Positions 25,556 to 34,395 are shown, numbered from the stretch's first letter. The stretch: 42,105 nt of DNA from Aridibacter famidurans (GCA_024103495.1 JAGFIQ010000062.1:1-42105), one strand, 5' to 3'. Notes: generated by a model not told the origin, from the letters alone. Translations and numbers: made by a program.

Positions 25556-26200
25556 TCAATTTCGTTGTTGTCCGTCCGCGAGTGCTTCCAATTTCCTTCG
25601 GATCACTTCGTCTTGTTTGATTACCAACCCAACGTTGGGATGGTACCTAAAACCCGAGTGCTCCTTTGACGCGGCTGCCAAGGCTGCTCGCGCATGCTGA
25701 GCGGCCCCCGCTTTATCGCCGTTGTGCTCTAAAATAAAAGCGAGACACATATTGTATTGGAAATGATCCAAAGGAAACATGAGTCGCGAAGAATGCCTGG
25801 CGAGAACGTCTTGGACCTCTGAGAATAGCTCTGTCAGGTTGCCAAGGACAACGAACATGGGGAAATCCAGGTAGGCCTGTGTCTCTACAGAAGTTAGCTC
25901 TTCTTCCTGGGCAAGAGCCTTACGGAAACTCCGAACTGCTTCGTCGGGTTCCGATAACAAGGCATAACAATGAGCCATCTGCAGGTGAGTCTGTGCAAGT
26001 TCAGAAGGCTCTGGAAATTCAGAAACGACGCGTTGAAGGAGTTCTAGCGATGCGGACGGTTCGACCTCTTCCAAATAACCCGCCTGAATTCGAAGGTACT
26101 GTGCCTTATGGAACTGCCCCCGAGACCGCTTGAGCCGGGCGAAGAATTCTTCTTGGTCGGTCTCGGTCCATGTCTTTCGCCTGTACCAGTCGTCATTCAT
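25556..26200 (-). CDS. TPR-like protein of unknown function (DWYRRKTW family)
   Basis: The protein has 214 residues if started at the ATG at 26200; a GTG at 26230 is also in frame. The N-terminus MNDDWYRRKTWTETDQEEFF followed by KAQYLRIQAGYL is a block I recall in small TPR-containing bacterial proteins of unknown role. Three or four TPR-like helix pairs follow: PEPSELAQTHLQMAHCYALL, DEAVRSFRKAL and NMCLAFILEHNGDKAGAAQHA. It has no signal peptide, so it is cytosolic. It lies in the REP-bordered islet with other unknown genes. A role as adaptor or immunity-type protein is only a guess. Confidence 0.75.
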   Translation of the reverse strand: MNDDWYRRKTWTETDQEEFFARLKRSRGQFHKAQYLRIQAGYLEEVEPSASLELLQRVVSEFPEPSELAQTHLQMAHCYALLSEPDEAVRSFRKALAQEEELTSVETQAYLDFPMFVVLGNLTELFSEVQDVLARHSSRLMFPLDHFQYNMCLAFILEHNGDKAGAAQHARAALAAASKEHSGFRYHPNVGLVIKQDEVIRRKLEALADGQQRN

Positions 26201-26283
26201 CTGCTTTTCGTCTGCAGTCCCGGAGTTCACCCTTTCGTCAACTGCAAATGTTCAACAATCCTCTCGTTCGCAACGCTCACGAT

Positions 26284-26664
26284 CTACCCCTCGCGGGGCA
26301 GCAACGCATAGGCGATGGTGCCCACGATCAGGCAAACGAGAGCAGCGAGATCAGCTAGAAACACCCGACCGACCTGTGCGTTGTATCCGCCCACTGACCA
26401 GGCCAGAACCAGAAACGACACGACACTCACGAAGCCCGCAACGAACGCGGCTAGCTGAACGGCCGGCCTGAACGCTGCATAGAGCAGAAACACTCCAAGC
26501 AAGCCAAACAGCACTGCCCGATGACGCATAAGGATCTCGAGGTTCGGTTCGTCAAACCGAATCCCGTAAAGCGAGCTCAGCCGCTCGCCTCCGATCACGC
26601 CCGATAGCGGAAGAAGATGAATGATCGCGACGACGATCAGCATCGCGGAGACCAGGTAGCGCAT
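26284..26664 (-). CDS. Small four-helix membrane protein
   Basis: This 126-residue integral membrane protein has four predicted helices (about 3-22, 45-65, 70-92 and 100-120) and a conserved-looking LEILMRHRAVLFGLLG loop plus GGYN. From memory, similar proteins are often labelled phosphopantetheine adenylyltransferase in databases. That name is wrong for this sequence, since there is no nucleotidyltransferase fold. The ATG at 26664 has GAGGAG 6 nt upstream and is clearly the start, not the longer open frame to 26733. The function is unknown. Confidence 0.82.
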   Translation of the reverse strand: MRYLVSAMLIVVAIIHLLPLSGVIGGERLSSLYGIRFDEPNLEILMRHRAVLFGLLGVFLLYAAFRPAVQLAAFVAGFVSVVSFLVLAWSVGGYNAQVGRVFLADLAALVCLIVGTIAYALLPREG

Positions 26665-26760
26665 AAGAGGCTCCTCAAGTGCTGAAGCAAGGGTCCGGCG
26701 AGATTTAATATACGGCCCGAATATTGAGGACACAACAAAACGCCCACGAGCACTCGCCCC

Positions 26761-26833
26761 CGTTTAGAGCAGCGCTCTGCGCTGCAATGGCCGGCGAAGC
26801 CGGTCGAGTTCGGAACGCCCGCGTCCCGCGGGC
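26761..26833. repeat. REP-like palindromes upstream of the small membrane gene
   Basis: A CGTTTAGAGCAGCGC copy (26761-26785, loop TCT), a GGCCGGC-GAA-GCCGGTC hairpin and a GCCCGCG-TCC-CGCGGGC hairpin (26817-26833) lie in a row between two minus-strand genes. Confidence 0.65.
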
Positions 26834-26865
26834 ATTGAGCGAAGCGAAGACATCGCACCGCTCTT

Positions 26866-27192
26866 TCAGGTGTCACCCGACTCACCTGTCTTGTTGTCCG
26901 AAAGGTCATCCGTAAAACCTGCATACTCCGAGAGGAACAGACTCATCCCCAGATCGGCAATTCTCCACGACGTATCGGGTTCAAGAACAGGGCCTCCACT
27001 CCCGGCGTCTCGCCTCCAGCCAAACCCTATGTCTGCGACGTACTCACCAGGCTCAAGATTCAAAGATTCTTTCTCGATCCAGTCAGACAGGGCTTCCACT
27101 TGCGGCGCAAGTTCCCATTCATCGTCACAAAGCCAGGCGAGGTGCTCGTCTTCTTCTCCCTCGATGGTCACGCGGTAAATACTCACGGGCAT
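26866..27192 (-). CDS. Small acidic protein of unknown function
   Basis: This 108-residue soluble acidic protein begins MPVSIYRVTIEGEEDEH and is probably of mixed alpha/beta fold. I recognise no family. Its C-terminal two-thirds is shared with the truncated copy at 25137-25364, so the family has duplicated locally. The ATG at 27192 has AAGG 4 nt upstream. The gene lies in the islet of small unknown genes. Its size and acidity resemble immunity proteins of toxin systems, but no toxin gene is adjacent, so that is speculation. Confidence 0.7.
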   Translation of the reverse strand: MPVSIYRVTIEGEEDEHLAWLCDDEWELAPQVEALSDWIEKESLNLEPGEYVADIGFGWRRDAGSGGPVLEPDTSWRIADLGMSLFLSEYAGFTDDLSDNKTGESGDT

Positions 27193-27323
27193 AGGCCTTC
27201 GAGCCGCCTAAATTGCGGTGTCTCCCTGCAAGCAGATGCATTATTCGATTCAAGCTTCGCCAGACCAATCTTCGTGCCAAGCCCGCTCCGTCCGCTCCTG
27301 TGCATGCGATGGTTCTAAGTACT

Positions 27324-27836
27324 TCAGTCATATCCGATCACAGCGACGGTCAACTCGCCATGATTGCGATTCACACATATAAATTCCGTGAATACAAACC
27401 AGATATGGGCATACTCTACAACAAGCCGCTCGTCATCCGGAGCGTCCATCAGGAAAATTGCGTCACCGCGGCTCCTGACATTATCAACCCAACCGTTTAC
27501 ATGTGCCATTTGGTCAACAGTGGGCGGAAAATCAATACAGCTAATCGCTTCAGAAATACGTGGCAACAGTTGGTCTGGGGAGATATGTTGGAACCAATGA
27601 GGCGAGATGGACGCGATGTGAAACGGTCCATGCAGTCCAATCGAAGTGCCCCACGGGTCGGAGCTTCTGTGGAACGATCGTTGATAGATAGGCGCTGTGG
27701 TGAGTTCACGGATCACATCGGCATCGGATAGGTCGATGGCGGCAGAAGGCGTGAAACGGAATCGAGTGACGTCGAACCAGCCGTAATCCCACAGGGTGCT
27801 CAATTCCGACTCAGCTTCTTCGAAGGTAATCGTCAT
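27324..27836 (-). CDS. Unknown soluble protein
   Basis: This 170-residue protein has no signal peptide or membrane segment. It contains an aromatic-rich middle (WGTSIGLHGPFHIASISPHWF) and an acidic strand-rich end (DDERLVVEYAHIWFVFTEF). I cannot assign a family. Codon use is more relaxed and AT-richer than in flanking housekeeping genes, as elsewhere in this islet. The ATG at 27836 follows directly on AAAAAGG, an unusually close ribosome site, so an internal start is possible. It lies 78 nt after the DUF2310-like gene on the same strand. Confidence 0.65.
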   Translation of the reverse strand: MTITFEEAESELSTLWDYGWFDVTRFRFTPSAAIDLSDADVIRELTTAPIYQRSFHRSSDPWGTSIGLHGPFHIASISPHWFQHISPDQLLPRISEAISCIDFPPTVDQMAHVNGWVDNVRSRGDAIFLMDAPDDERLVVEYAHIWFVFTEFICVNRNHGELTVAVIGYD

Positions 27837-27914
27837 CCTTTTTGAGTGCGGGACTTGACTGGCTATTGCTGGGGTTCAGTAGGAGCGGCCTTGCGCAATG
27901 CGGGAAACGTCCTG

Positions 27915-28736
27915 TTATCTTCCCTTCTTAAATTCACCGATACGCGCGTGTCGCTCGTCCTCGTATGAGACAGCGCAGTGGGAAACAAGTCGGCAGCGTT
28001 CACAGCGAAAATGAAAATCCCAGAATGGACGTTCATCGACATCAGTATCCGACAAATGCCATTCGCCGCCGCATCCGGGACACAGCCGCACGGCTTCGCC
28101 TTTGTTACGGCCCCAGTATCGCATCAAGAAGTAAAACGTTGGTATTTTGGTGGCACGCTCTATCTCGGCGCAGAGGGTACGACCCCTCTCCGATAAATCA
28201 CTTGAGGGGTCAGCGAGTTGTTTATATGCAGGGATTTCAAGGGACCCGGAATCCAGCCAAATACAATCGTGATAACTGTACGAGCGAGACCAACTATGGA
28301 TGCTCTCGCGGATAAGTTCCGGGAGGGGAAGCAGGTACAACGGAATCGGGCGGTCCGTGTCGCCACTGCAGATTGGCGACACATCATCAAATGCATTCGT
28401 GAAGAGATAAAAGGACTTGGACCGCCTCCAAGCCGGGAACCGGTTGGGGACATCATCCTCGATTATTTCGCACGTCGGCAGATGTCCGAACCCCTCGATA
28501 ACAGAATCAAGGCTCTTCCTGGCCCATTCGGAATTGTGACGTGCGGCCAGGGCATCGGGTCGTGCGAGATGCGCGTACACCACGAGCTTTGCGTCGTGCC
28601 ACGAGAACAGATACTCGCCATATATTTGACCGTTCCTTATCAGCGCTCCGAGGTACAATTCAACTGCTTCTTCTAGCGTGTCGCGTTTGGGCAGATTTCC
28701 ACCGTCGGAACCAAATGTGACTTTAGCGAGAAACAT
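27915..28736 (-). CDS. DUF2310-like zinc-ribbon protein
   Basis: This 273-residue protein matches what I recall of DUF2310 (Zn-ribbon-containing, possibly nucleic-acid-binding). It starts MFLAKVTF, has IPLYLLPLPE in the middle and ATKIPTFYFLMRYWG before a zinc ribbon. The four ligands are C219/C222 in LCPGCGGEW and C245/C248 in FHFRCERCRLVS. No enzymatic role is known for the family. It is the most upstream gene of the minus-strand islet, and its ATG at 28736 lies about 120 nt from the dispersed palindrome. Its AT-richer composition fits acquisition with the rest of the islet. Confidence 0.82.
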   Translation of the reverse strand: MFLAKVTFGSDGGNLPKRDTLEEAVELYLGALIRNGQIYGEYLFSWHDAKLVVYAHLARPDALAARHNSEWARKSLDSVIEGFGHLPTCEIIEDDVPNRFPAWRRSKSFYLFTNAFDDVSPICSGDTDRPIPLYLLPLPELIRESIHSWSRSYSYHDCIWLDSGSLEIPAYKQLADPSSDLSERGRTLCAEIERATKIPTFYFLMRYWGRNKGEAVRLCPGCGGEWHLSDTDVDERPFWDFHFRCERCRLVSHCAVSYEDERHARIGEFKKGR

Positions 28737-28855
28737 TTTTCATGTAGCGGAAGAATAATCGACGATCTGGCGGTAGCATTCCGGCTTATCATACAGGCAG
28801 GAATCCACTCTAGACAATGGTTTCCGCTATACAAAAAACCAGATTCGCTTAGCCC

Positions 28856-28896
28856 TTTCGAGCCGTTGCCGGCTCGCGACAAGCTGAAGCTTATCG
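28856..28896 (-). repeat. 41-bp dispersed palindromic element, copy 2
   Basis: This is the inverted copy of 18253-18293 (39 of 41 matching). Between 28737 and here I see no gene, only unstructured intergenic DNA. Confidence 0.75.
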
Positions 28897-28933
28897 GACA
28901 TGGGTACCGAAACACCCGCGACGAGACACAACC

Positions 28934-29213
28934 CGTTTAGAGCAGCGCTTTGCGCTGCCCTAGCCGTGCGCAGCACGGCTGATCCGGCTGAAGGTCCCAA
29001 TCCAATGATCGTTTATTGTTCTGATTGTTTCGGTCGGCTAAGCCGACCGCTGCGGCGCGAAGCGCTGCTCTAAACGGAAGGGGATTGTCTGCGGTCAGAG
29101 CCGTGCTGCGCACAGCTACTGCAGCGCGAAGCGCTGCTCTAAACGAAGGTTTTTTTTGCGGTCAGAGCCATGCTGCGCACGACTTCTGCAGCGCAAGCGC
29201 TGCTCTAAACGGG
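28934..29213. repeat. REP-like palindrome cluster
   Basis: There is one copy in GTTTAGAG orientation (28934-28982) and three in inverted orientation ending in CTGCTCTAAACG (about 29031-29077, 29099-29145, 29166-29213). Each pairs an outer hairpin (AGCCGTGC-type or CGGTCGGC-TAA-GCCGACCG) with a GCAGCGC-stem hairpin whose loop varies (AAA, GAA or AA). This fills most of the 639-bp gap between the DUF2310-like gene and sucC; no gene is seen. Confidence 0.75.
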
Positions 29214-29290
29214 ACGTGAATTTTCCTTTTTTCTTCGAGGGGGGCCTCGCTACCGCTCGGGGTACTGATGGGTTCGTCGCTGTGCGACTC

Positions 29291-29378
29291 TTCAATGGTC
29301 GATGGTCATTGGCCAATGATCAATGGACATCGGTCCACAGGGAAGCGCCACTGATCATTGCGCATTGGCCAGTGATCA
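29291..29378. repeat. ATTGGCC/ATGATC low-complexity array
   Basis: Short units such as CATTGGCCAATG, TGATCATTG and CAATGGTC alternate in both directions. The array runs into the sucC gene: its CAATGATCA supplies the last Gln codon and the TGA stop. Confidence 0.6.
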
Positions 29379-30539
29379 TTGCGAAGCTGCGCCGACCGCC
29401 TTCGCCGCCGCGTCCTGCATTCCCTTCGCCGAGATGATGTTGATCCCGGATTCGTCGAGGACGCGCCGCCCTTCTTCGACGTTCGTGCCTTCGAGCCGCG
29501 CCACGATCGGGATCGAGACCCCAAGGTTCTTCGCCGCCTCGACCACGCCTCTCGCAACCATGTCGCACCGCACGATACCGCCGAAGATGTTGATCAGAAC
29601 GGCTTTAACGTTCTCGTCCGCGAGCAGGATCCGGAATGCGTTCTCGACACGCTCCTGCGAGGCTCCGCCTCCCACATCGAGGAAGTTCGCAGGCTCGCCG
29701 CCATTGTGCTTGATGATGTCCATCGTCGCCATCGCCAGGCCCGCTCCGTTGACCATGCAGCCGATGTTGCCGTCGAGCTTGATATAGCTGAGATCGAACT
29801 TCGAAGCCTCGATCTCCAGAGGCTCTTCTTCGTTCAGGTCCCTGAGTTCCGCATAATCCTTGTGGCGGAACATCGCGCTGCCGTCGAAGTTGACCTTCGC
29901 ATCCAGAGCGATCAGGCGTCCGTCGGTCGTCTTGAGAAACGGGTTGATCTCCAGGATCGTCGCGTCCATCTTCTCGAACGCGTTGACCAAAGAGATCATG
30001 AACTTCGAGGCCTGTCCGATCAGTTCTTTCGGAAGACCGAGCCCGAACGCGAGCTTGCGGGCCTGGAACGGCTGCAGCCCGATCCCCGGCTCGATAGTCT
30101 CCTTGAGGATCTTTTCGGGCGTCGCCGCCGCGACCTCCTCGATCTCCGTTCCCCCTTCCGAAGACGCCATGAACACGTTCTTTCCCGTCGCGCGGTCGAG
30201 CGTGATCCCCAGGTAGAACTCCTGCTCGATCGGCAGGCCTTCCTCGATCAGAAGCGTTCGCACTTCGCGGCCTTCGGGACCAGTCTGGTGGGTGACGAGA
30301 TTCATTCCAAGCATAGACGAGGCGATCTCCTTCGCCTCTTCCGGCGACTTGGCGAGCTTCACGCCGCCGCCCTTGCCGCGCCCGCCGGCGTGGATCTGCG
30401 CCTTCACGACCACGATGTCCGTTCCAAGTTCTCCCGCTGCCGCTTCGGCCTCATCAGCGGTGGTGGCGACGATCCCGTTCGGGACCGGAACGCCATACTG
30501 TTTGAGCAGTTCTTTAGCCTGATACTCGTGAATCTTCAT
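29376..30539 (-). CDS. sucC: Succinyl-CoA synthetase beta subunit
   Basis: This 387-residue ATP-grasp protein forms the nucleotide-binding half of succinyl-CoA ligase, converting succinyl-CoA to succinate with ATP or GTP synthesis in the TCA cycle. It starts [20 protein letters not shown] and carries [50 protein letters not shown] and [11 protein letters not shown]. The length is typical. The partner sucD, usually directly downstream, is absent; downstream there is only repeat DNA. The stop codon comes from the repeat array. The ATG at 30539 lacks a strong Shine-Dalgarno. Confidence 0.97.
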   Translation of the reverse strand: MKIHEYQAKELLKQYGVPVPNGIVATTADEAEAAAGELGTDIVVVKAQIHAGGRGKGGGVKLAKSPEEAKEIASSMLGMNLVTHQTGPEGREVRTLLIEEGLPIEQEFYLGITLDRATGKNVFMASSEGGTEIEEVAAATPEKILKETIEPGIGLQPFQARKLAFGLGLPKELIGQASKFMISLVNAFEKMDATILEINPFLKTTDGRLIALDAKVNFDGSAMFRHKDYAELRDLNEEEPLEIEASKFDLSYIKLDGNIGCMVNGAGLAMATMDIIKHNGGEPANFLDVGGGASQERVENAFRILLADENVKAVLINIFGGIVRCDMVARGVVEAAKNLGVSIPIVARLEGTNVEEGRRVLDESGINIISAKGMQDAAAKAVGAASQ

Positions 30540-30608
30540 ATCGAATCTCGAATCCCCGTATGTAAAAGATGAAAATGAGTTTATCGGCCCTCATCCGAAA
30601 AATCAAAA

Positions 30609-30626
30609 GCGGCCCCGAAGGGCCGC
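30609..30626 (-). terminator. Terminator downstream of the small lipoprotein gene
   Basis: A GCGGCCC stem (30609-30615 with 30620-30626) has a tetraloop reading TTCG on the minus strand and CGAA on the plus strand. The minus strand continues with CTTTTGATTTTTC, a good T-rich tail. It separates the lipoprotein gene from sucC. Confidence 0.82.
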
Positions 30627-30652
30627 CTTTCGTTTCAAAAACAGTCTTGGTG

Positions 30653-31255
30653 CTACTTCTGGAGGCCCGTGACCACCGAGATCGCGCTGAGCTTCCAGTC
30701 CTCGCCGTTTGCAATGTATTTCAGCTCGAACGTCGTAGTCCTCGGCGATGTGTCGAACGTGCCTTTAACCTCAAGCATTTCGAAACCAACCGACTCGCGG
30801 ATCGCAGGGCCGTCCGTGATATCCGGCTCCATACCGCGAATGCTGCTCAGGTCCGCCTTGCCGTCGATAAAGCTCTGGAAGAGCCGCTTAAGCTGCCGCG
30901 GACTAGTCTGCTTCTGCCATTCGTCGGAAATGTTGTTGTAGAAATCCGAGAAGTCCTCGCTCTTCAGAGCGCGGTCGAAATCGAGGAGCGTGTCCTTGAT
31001 CATCGCCTCGAGTTCCTCGTCTTCCGGAATCTCCTTTTTCGAGGCATCGGCCTTCTTCGCAGGGGTCTTGTCATCCGAATCCGTCTTGTCGCCGGAGGTG
31101 TCGTTGGAGCTCGAAGACGAGTTGGATCCCCACTGGAAGCCGTCCTTGTCGTTGCACGTGCAGCCGAGCACGATCGCGCTGATCACGAAGATCGCGACCA
31201 ATCCGTTCAGGATCGGGTTCCTCCCGTAGATCAGCTCTTTAAGAAATCCGGTCAT
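30653..31255 (-). CDS. Lipoprotein with Ser/Asp-rich linker, unknown function
   Basis: The protein has 200 residues from the ATG at 31255, which has GGGAG 7 nt upstream; the longer frame to 31282 adds only a basic leader. A hydrophobic segment ends in the lipobox VLGC, so it is probably lipid-anchored. A Ser/Asp/Lys-rich linker (about 44-75) precedes a globular domain (about 80-200). The end of that domain (TTTFELKYIANGEDWKLSAISV) resembles the cone-shaped folds of NTF2/SnoaL-like or DUF4878-like modules, but I cannot assign it. It lies 33 nt after the DUF4344 lipoprotein gene and shares its LGC-x-C start, suggesting a common operon and location. Confidence 0.78.
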   Translation of the reverse strand: MTGFLKELIYGRNPILNGLVAIFVISAIVLGCTCNDKDGFQWGSNSSSSSNDTSGDKTDSDDKTPAKKADASKKEIPEDEELEAMIKDTLLDFDRALKSEDFSDFYNNISDEWQKQTSPRQLKRLFQSFIDGKADLSSIRGMEPDITDGPAIRESVGFEMLEVKGTFDTSPRTTTFELKYIANGEDWKLSAISVVTGLQK

Positions 31256-31288
31256 AGTTCGCTCCCGCCGTCTAAGCGGCATTTAATC

Positions 31289-32188
31289 CTAGTCCTTTCG
31301 CCAGGGTTCGAGTAATTGTTCCCACGCTTTCGCCGTTTTCGAGTATTCGGACGGGCAACGGACCGCCCTCGCCTCCGGGAGCAGCCCCCGGCTGACGAAC
31401 TGCGAGTATTTGTTCGGGTTGGACCCGTAGATCATGCAAAGCGAGTTAAAGAAACGCTGTTCATCCAGGAGGTGTTCGTCCGCAAGGCCTTCCTTTCCGA
31501 TCTGCCTGTTCTTCGACTGTATATAAAACGCCTCTGCGGCCGCGACGACCCATTCGACGCCTTCTTCTCCGATCTCCTCGATGCAGATATAGGACGAACA
31601 ACGGTCGGCGGCATCTTCCTCGTTCGCGGTGATCGGCAGTTCGTAGCTGTCGATCAAAGCGTGCCCCAGCTCGTGCAGGAAGATGAAGTTCACAGCCTTT
31701 GCCATCTGTTCGTTCGCCTCGCTTTCGGAAGCGCCGTCGCTCCTGTAAAGGTTGTACAGGTGCGCCATAAGCTCGTAGCAGAACGTGATCGACTTGTCCC
31801 TTGGGTCGTAGAAAGCGTTGACCGTTCCGCAGTCCTTTGTCCGCAAGGTAATGTCGTGCGGAAGGATCAGGGTCCTGTTCAGTTTGTCAGCGGCCTTTTC
31901 GAGCACCCTCGCCCGAGTGATCTCGCGATGAACGGCTTCGAAATTCGGATTCTCTACATCGGTCGACTCGACAACGAAGTCGCCTTTGTCATCCTTCCGT
32001 CCGGTCTTGCCGGAATCGTCTCCCGAATCGGAATCGTCCCGATCGGTCGAGTCTTCACTGTTCGAATCGCTGGAAAGAGACAGATCCCCGGAGTCGTTCC
32101 TGTTCGGATCGCACATGCAGCCGAGGATAAGGACGAGCGTGCCGAGCACGATCAGGAGGTTCAGTTTGTTCTTGCTCAGAGGACCCAT
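31289..32188 (-). CDS. DUF4344 putative metallopeptidase, lipoprotein
   Basis: This 299-residue protein has a lipobox (LVLILGC, Cys24), a Ser/Asp-rich linker (about 30-68) and a catalytic-type domain (about 80-299). The zinc motif is HELGH (H172, E173, H176), followed by NEEDAAD (E190-D195), which probably supplies the third ligand. This matches DUF4344 proteins, described as putative metallopeptidases. Cysteines at 24, 26, 120 and 137 and later positions may form disulfides in the periplasm. CGGAG lies before the ATG at 32188. No substrate is known. Confidence 0.87.
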   Translation of the reverse strand: MGPLSKNKLNLLIVLGTLVLILGCMCDPNRNDSGDLSLSSDSNSEDSTDRDDSDSGDDSGKTGRKDDKGDFVVESTDVENPNFEAVHREITRARVLEKAADKLNRTLILPHDITLRTKDCGTVNAFYDPRDKSITFCYELMAHLYNLYRSDGASESEANEQMAKAVNFIFLHELGHALIDSYELPITANEEDAADRCSSYICIEEIGEEGVEWVVAAAEAFYIQSKNRQIGKEGLADEHLLDEQRFFNSLCMIYGSNPNKYSQFVSRGLLPEARAVRCPSEYSKTAKAWEQLLEPWRKD

Positions 32189-32355
32189 TCGTTCACTCCG
32201 GTACCGTCCGGGCGCACAGGCTTCCGGCCAGGCTCAAGTCTGAAGGGTTGTTGAAGAAAAGGCGAAACCAAAAGAAAATTGGCCCCCGCCGATTTGACGT
32301 TGACCAATCATAATACCAAGTCCGCTAATTTCCAAAACTGAATCCCGACAATCGT

Positions 32356-33849
32356 TTACTGCGAGTTCTCGACAAGGCGGACAAGCGTGCGGATCGCGAC
32401 CCCGGTCGGGCCTTTCGCCTGATGAGCCTTCGGGCTGTCCGCCCAGGCGGTTCCGGCGATGTCGAGATGAGCCCACTTTGCCTTATCCACGAACTCCTGG
32501 ATGAACAGGCCGCCGGCGATGGTTCCCGCGCGTCTTTTCGTGCCGATGTTCTTCACGTCCGCGATATCGGATTTGACCTCGCTTTCGTAGCCTTCGAGCG
32601 GGAGCTGCCAGAATCCCTCGCCGACATCCTTTCCGGTGGCGATGATCCTGTCAACGAGCTCCTGGTTGTTGCCCATGATCCCGGTGTTCCGGTTCCCGAG
32701 CGCGATAATGACCGCTCCTGTAAGCGTCGCCAGATCGATGATCTCGGTGGCGCCCTGTTTTTCCGTGTAGTGGACAGCGTCGGCAAGCACAAGCCGGCCT
32801 TCGGCGTCGGTGTTGAGGATCTCGACCGTCTTCCCGTTCATCGCGGTTACGACGTCGCTCGGCCTCGAGGCCTTTCCGTCCGGCATGTTCTCGACACAGC
32901 CTACGACGCCGATCACCGGCACCGTAGGCTGCAGCAAAGCGATCGCGCGCATCGCGCCGATCACCGTTGCTCCGCCCGACATGTCGTATTTCATCGAGTC
33001 CATTCCCTCGCCGGGCTTCAGCGAGATACCGCCGGTGTCGAACATCACGCCCTTTCCGACAAGCCCAAGCATCTCGCCCTTCTTCGCGGTATTGCGCTTC
33101 GGCGTGTATCTCAGGACGATAAGCTGCGCGGGCTGTTCGGACCCCAGCGAAACGCTGAGGAGCGAGTTCATTCCCAGCTTCTTCATCTGGGCCTCGCTGA
33201 GCACCTCGCACTTGAGGCCGACCTCTTTGGCCATCTTTTTCGCCCTGTTCGCCATTTCGGTCGGCGTAAGGATGTTCGGCGGCTCGTTCGCAAGATCGCG
33301 CGTGAAGTTCATCGATTCGCCGATCGCCGTGCCTCTCTCAAGGCCCTTTTTGAGATCGGCGGGCTTCGCGCCGTCGATAAAGACGGTGAATCCGCCAAGC
33401 TTCTTGTCGTTTTTGTCCTTTGTCTTGTATTTATCGAGCTCGAACTGGCTTGTGACGACGCCCTGCGCGGCCGCAGCCGCTACTTCGACGGCGTCGCCGT
33501 CCGACCTTGGTGCGATGGCGAATTTCTTGAGGTTATAATCCCGGACCTTCCGCGCCGCTGCACCGGCGGCGGCCGAAACGTCGGAGACTTTGTACTTGTC
33601 CTTTTCGCCGGCTCCCACAAGGAGAAGCCTTCCGGCCTTGCCCTTGTCCGCCTTATAACGAAGCGCGTAGGTTTCGCCCGATTCGCCCTTGAACTCCTCG
33701 GAAGCGAGAACCGAGGCGATCTCGCCGCCGGTAAGCGCGTCCAGTTCCTTGAGCAGACCCTTCTTCGGATCGTCTTTCTTGAATACGACAACGGCCAGTG
33801 TGTCCACACGGGCATCCGCGAAATTCTTGTTTATACCTCTTGAATCCAT
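32356..33849 (-). CDS. pepA: Leucyl aminopeptidase (M17)
   Basis: This 497-residue cytosolic aminopeptidase removes N-terminal residues, using two metals. Signature elements are VGKGVMFDTGGISLKPGEGMDSMKYDMSGGA, which carries Lys and Asp metal/substrate ligands, and NTDAEGRLVLADA with the Asp-Ala-Glu pair. The N-terminal domain (1-170) is the usual variable one. In some bacteria PepA also binds DNA, which cannot be judged here. The ATG at 33849 follows GAGGAAG closely. smpB lies upstream on the same strand, 49 nt away, so the two may be co-transcribed. Confidence 0.95.
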   Translation of the reverse strand: MDSRGINKNFADARVDTLAVVVFKKDDPKKGLLKELDALTGGEIASVLASEEFKGESGETYALRYKADKGKAGRLLLVGAGEKDKYKVSDVSAAAGAAARKVRDYNLKKFAIAPRSDGDAVEVAAAAAQGVVTSQFELDKYKTKDKNDKKLGGFTVFIDGAKPADLKKGLERGTAIGESMNFTRDLANEPPNILTPTEMANRAKKMAKEVGLKCEVLSEAQMKKLGMNSLLSVSLGSEQPAQLIVLRYTPKRNTAKKGEMLGLVGKGVMFDTGGISLKPGEGMDSMKYDMSGGATVIGAMRAIALLQPTVPVIGVVGCVENMPDGKASRPSDVVTAMNGKTVEILNTDAEGRLVLADAVHYTEKQGATEIIDLATLTGAVIIALGNRNTGIMGNNQELVDRIIATGKDVGEGFWQLPLEGYESEVKSDIADVKNIGTKRRAGTIAGGLFIQEFVDKAKWAHLDIAGTAWADSPKAHQAKGPTGVAIRTLVRLVENSQ

Positions 33850-33898
33850 CAGCTTCCTCAGATCTCAAATTTGGTGAAAATTCCGTACTACTAATAAC

Positions 33899-34360
33899 TT
33901 ATCTAATGTTTTCTTTCAACTGCCTCTCGGTTTCCTTGGCGATCGTCTTGCGTTTCAGGGTCTCCCGCTTATCAAATAGTTTCTTTCCGCGCGCGACTCC
34001 GATCTCGAACTTGATCTTCCCGTGATTCCAGTAGACCTTCGTGACGACCAGCGTCATCCCCTTTTGGTCGACGGCCTTTTTGAGTTTTTCGATCTCCCTT
34101 CGATGGAGCAGGAGCTTTCGGGTCCGGAGAGGCTCGTGGTTATGGATGTTGCCGTGTTTGTAGGGAGAGACGTGAGCATTCATCAGCCAGACCTCGTCGT
34201 CCTTGACCGCGACGTATGATTCTTTCAGCTGGATCCTGCCCGCCATTATGCTCTTCACCTCCGTGCCTTGGAGCGCGATCCCGGCCTCGTACGTATCCTC
34301 GATCTGGTACTCGTGAAACGCGGCGCGGTTGGTGACTATCGATGTATCCCCTTCCGGCAT
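33899..34360 (-). CDS. smpB: SsrA-binding protein
   Basis: This 153-residue protein binds tmRNA and brings it to stalled ribosomes for trans-translation. It carries the family blocks TNRAAFHEYQIEDTYEAGIALQGTEVKS, AHVSPY, HEPLRTRKLLLHRREI and VARGKKLFDKRETLK, with a basic tail (KRKTIAKETERQLKE) that helps place tmRNA in the A site. The length is typical. It is the first gene of the pair with pepA. The upstream gap (34361-34554) holds repeats, with no obvious promoter that I can defend. The tmRNA gene itself is not seen in this window. Confidence 0.96.
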   Translation of the reverse strand: MPEGDTSIVTNRAAFHEYQIEDTYEAGIALQGTEVKSIMAGRIQLKESYVAVKDDEVWLMNAHVSPYKHGNIHNHEPLRTRKLLLHRREIEKLKKAVDQKGMTLVVTKVYWNHGKIKFEIGVARGKKLFDKRETLKRKTIAKETERQLKENIR

Positions 34361-34395
34361 AGCAGTTTATTGTGCCTTCCGGGGTGGGATGAGGC

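Noticed and set aside
29379..30572. Long antisense ORF over sucC (397 codons)
   Set aside because: It is a shadow frame; sucC on the other strand is unambiguous.
32422..33843. Long antisense ORF over pepA (473 codons)
   Set aside because: It is a shadow of a clear M17 gene in high-GC DNA, with no family features.
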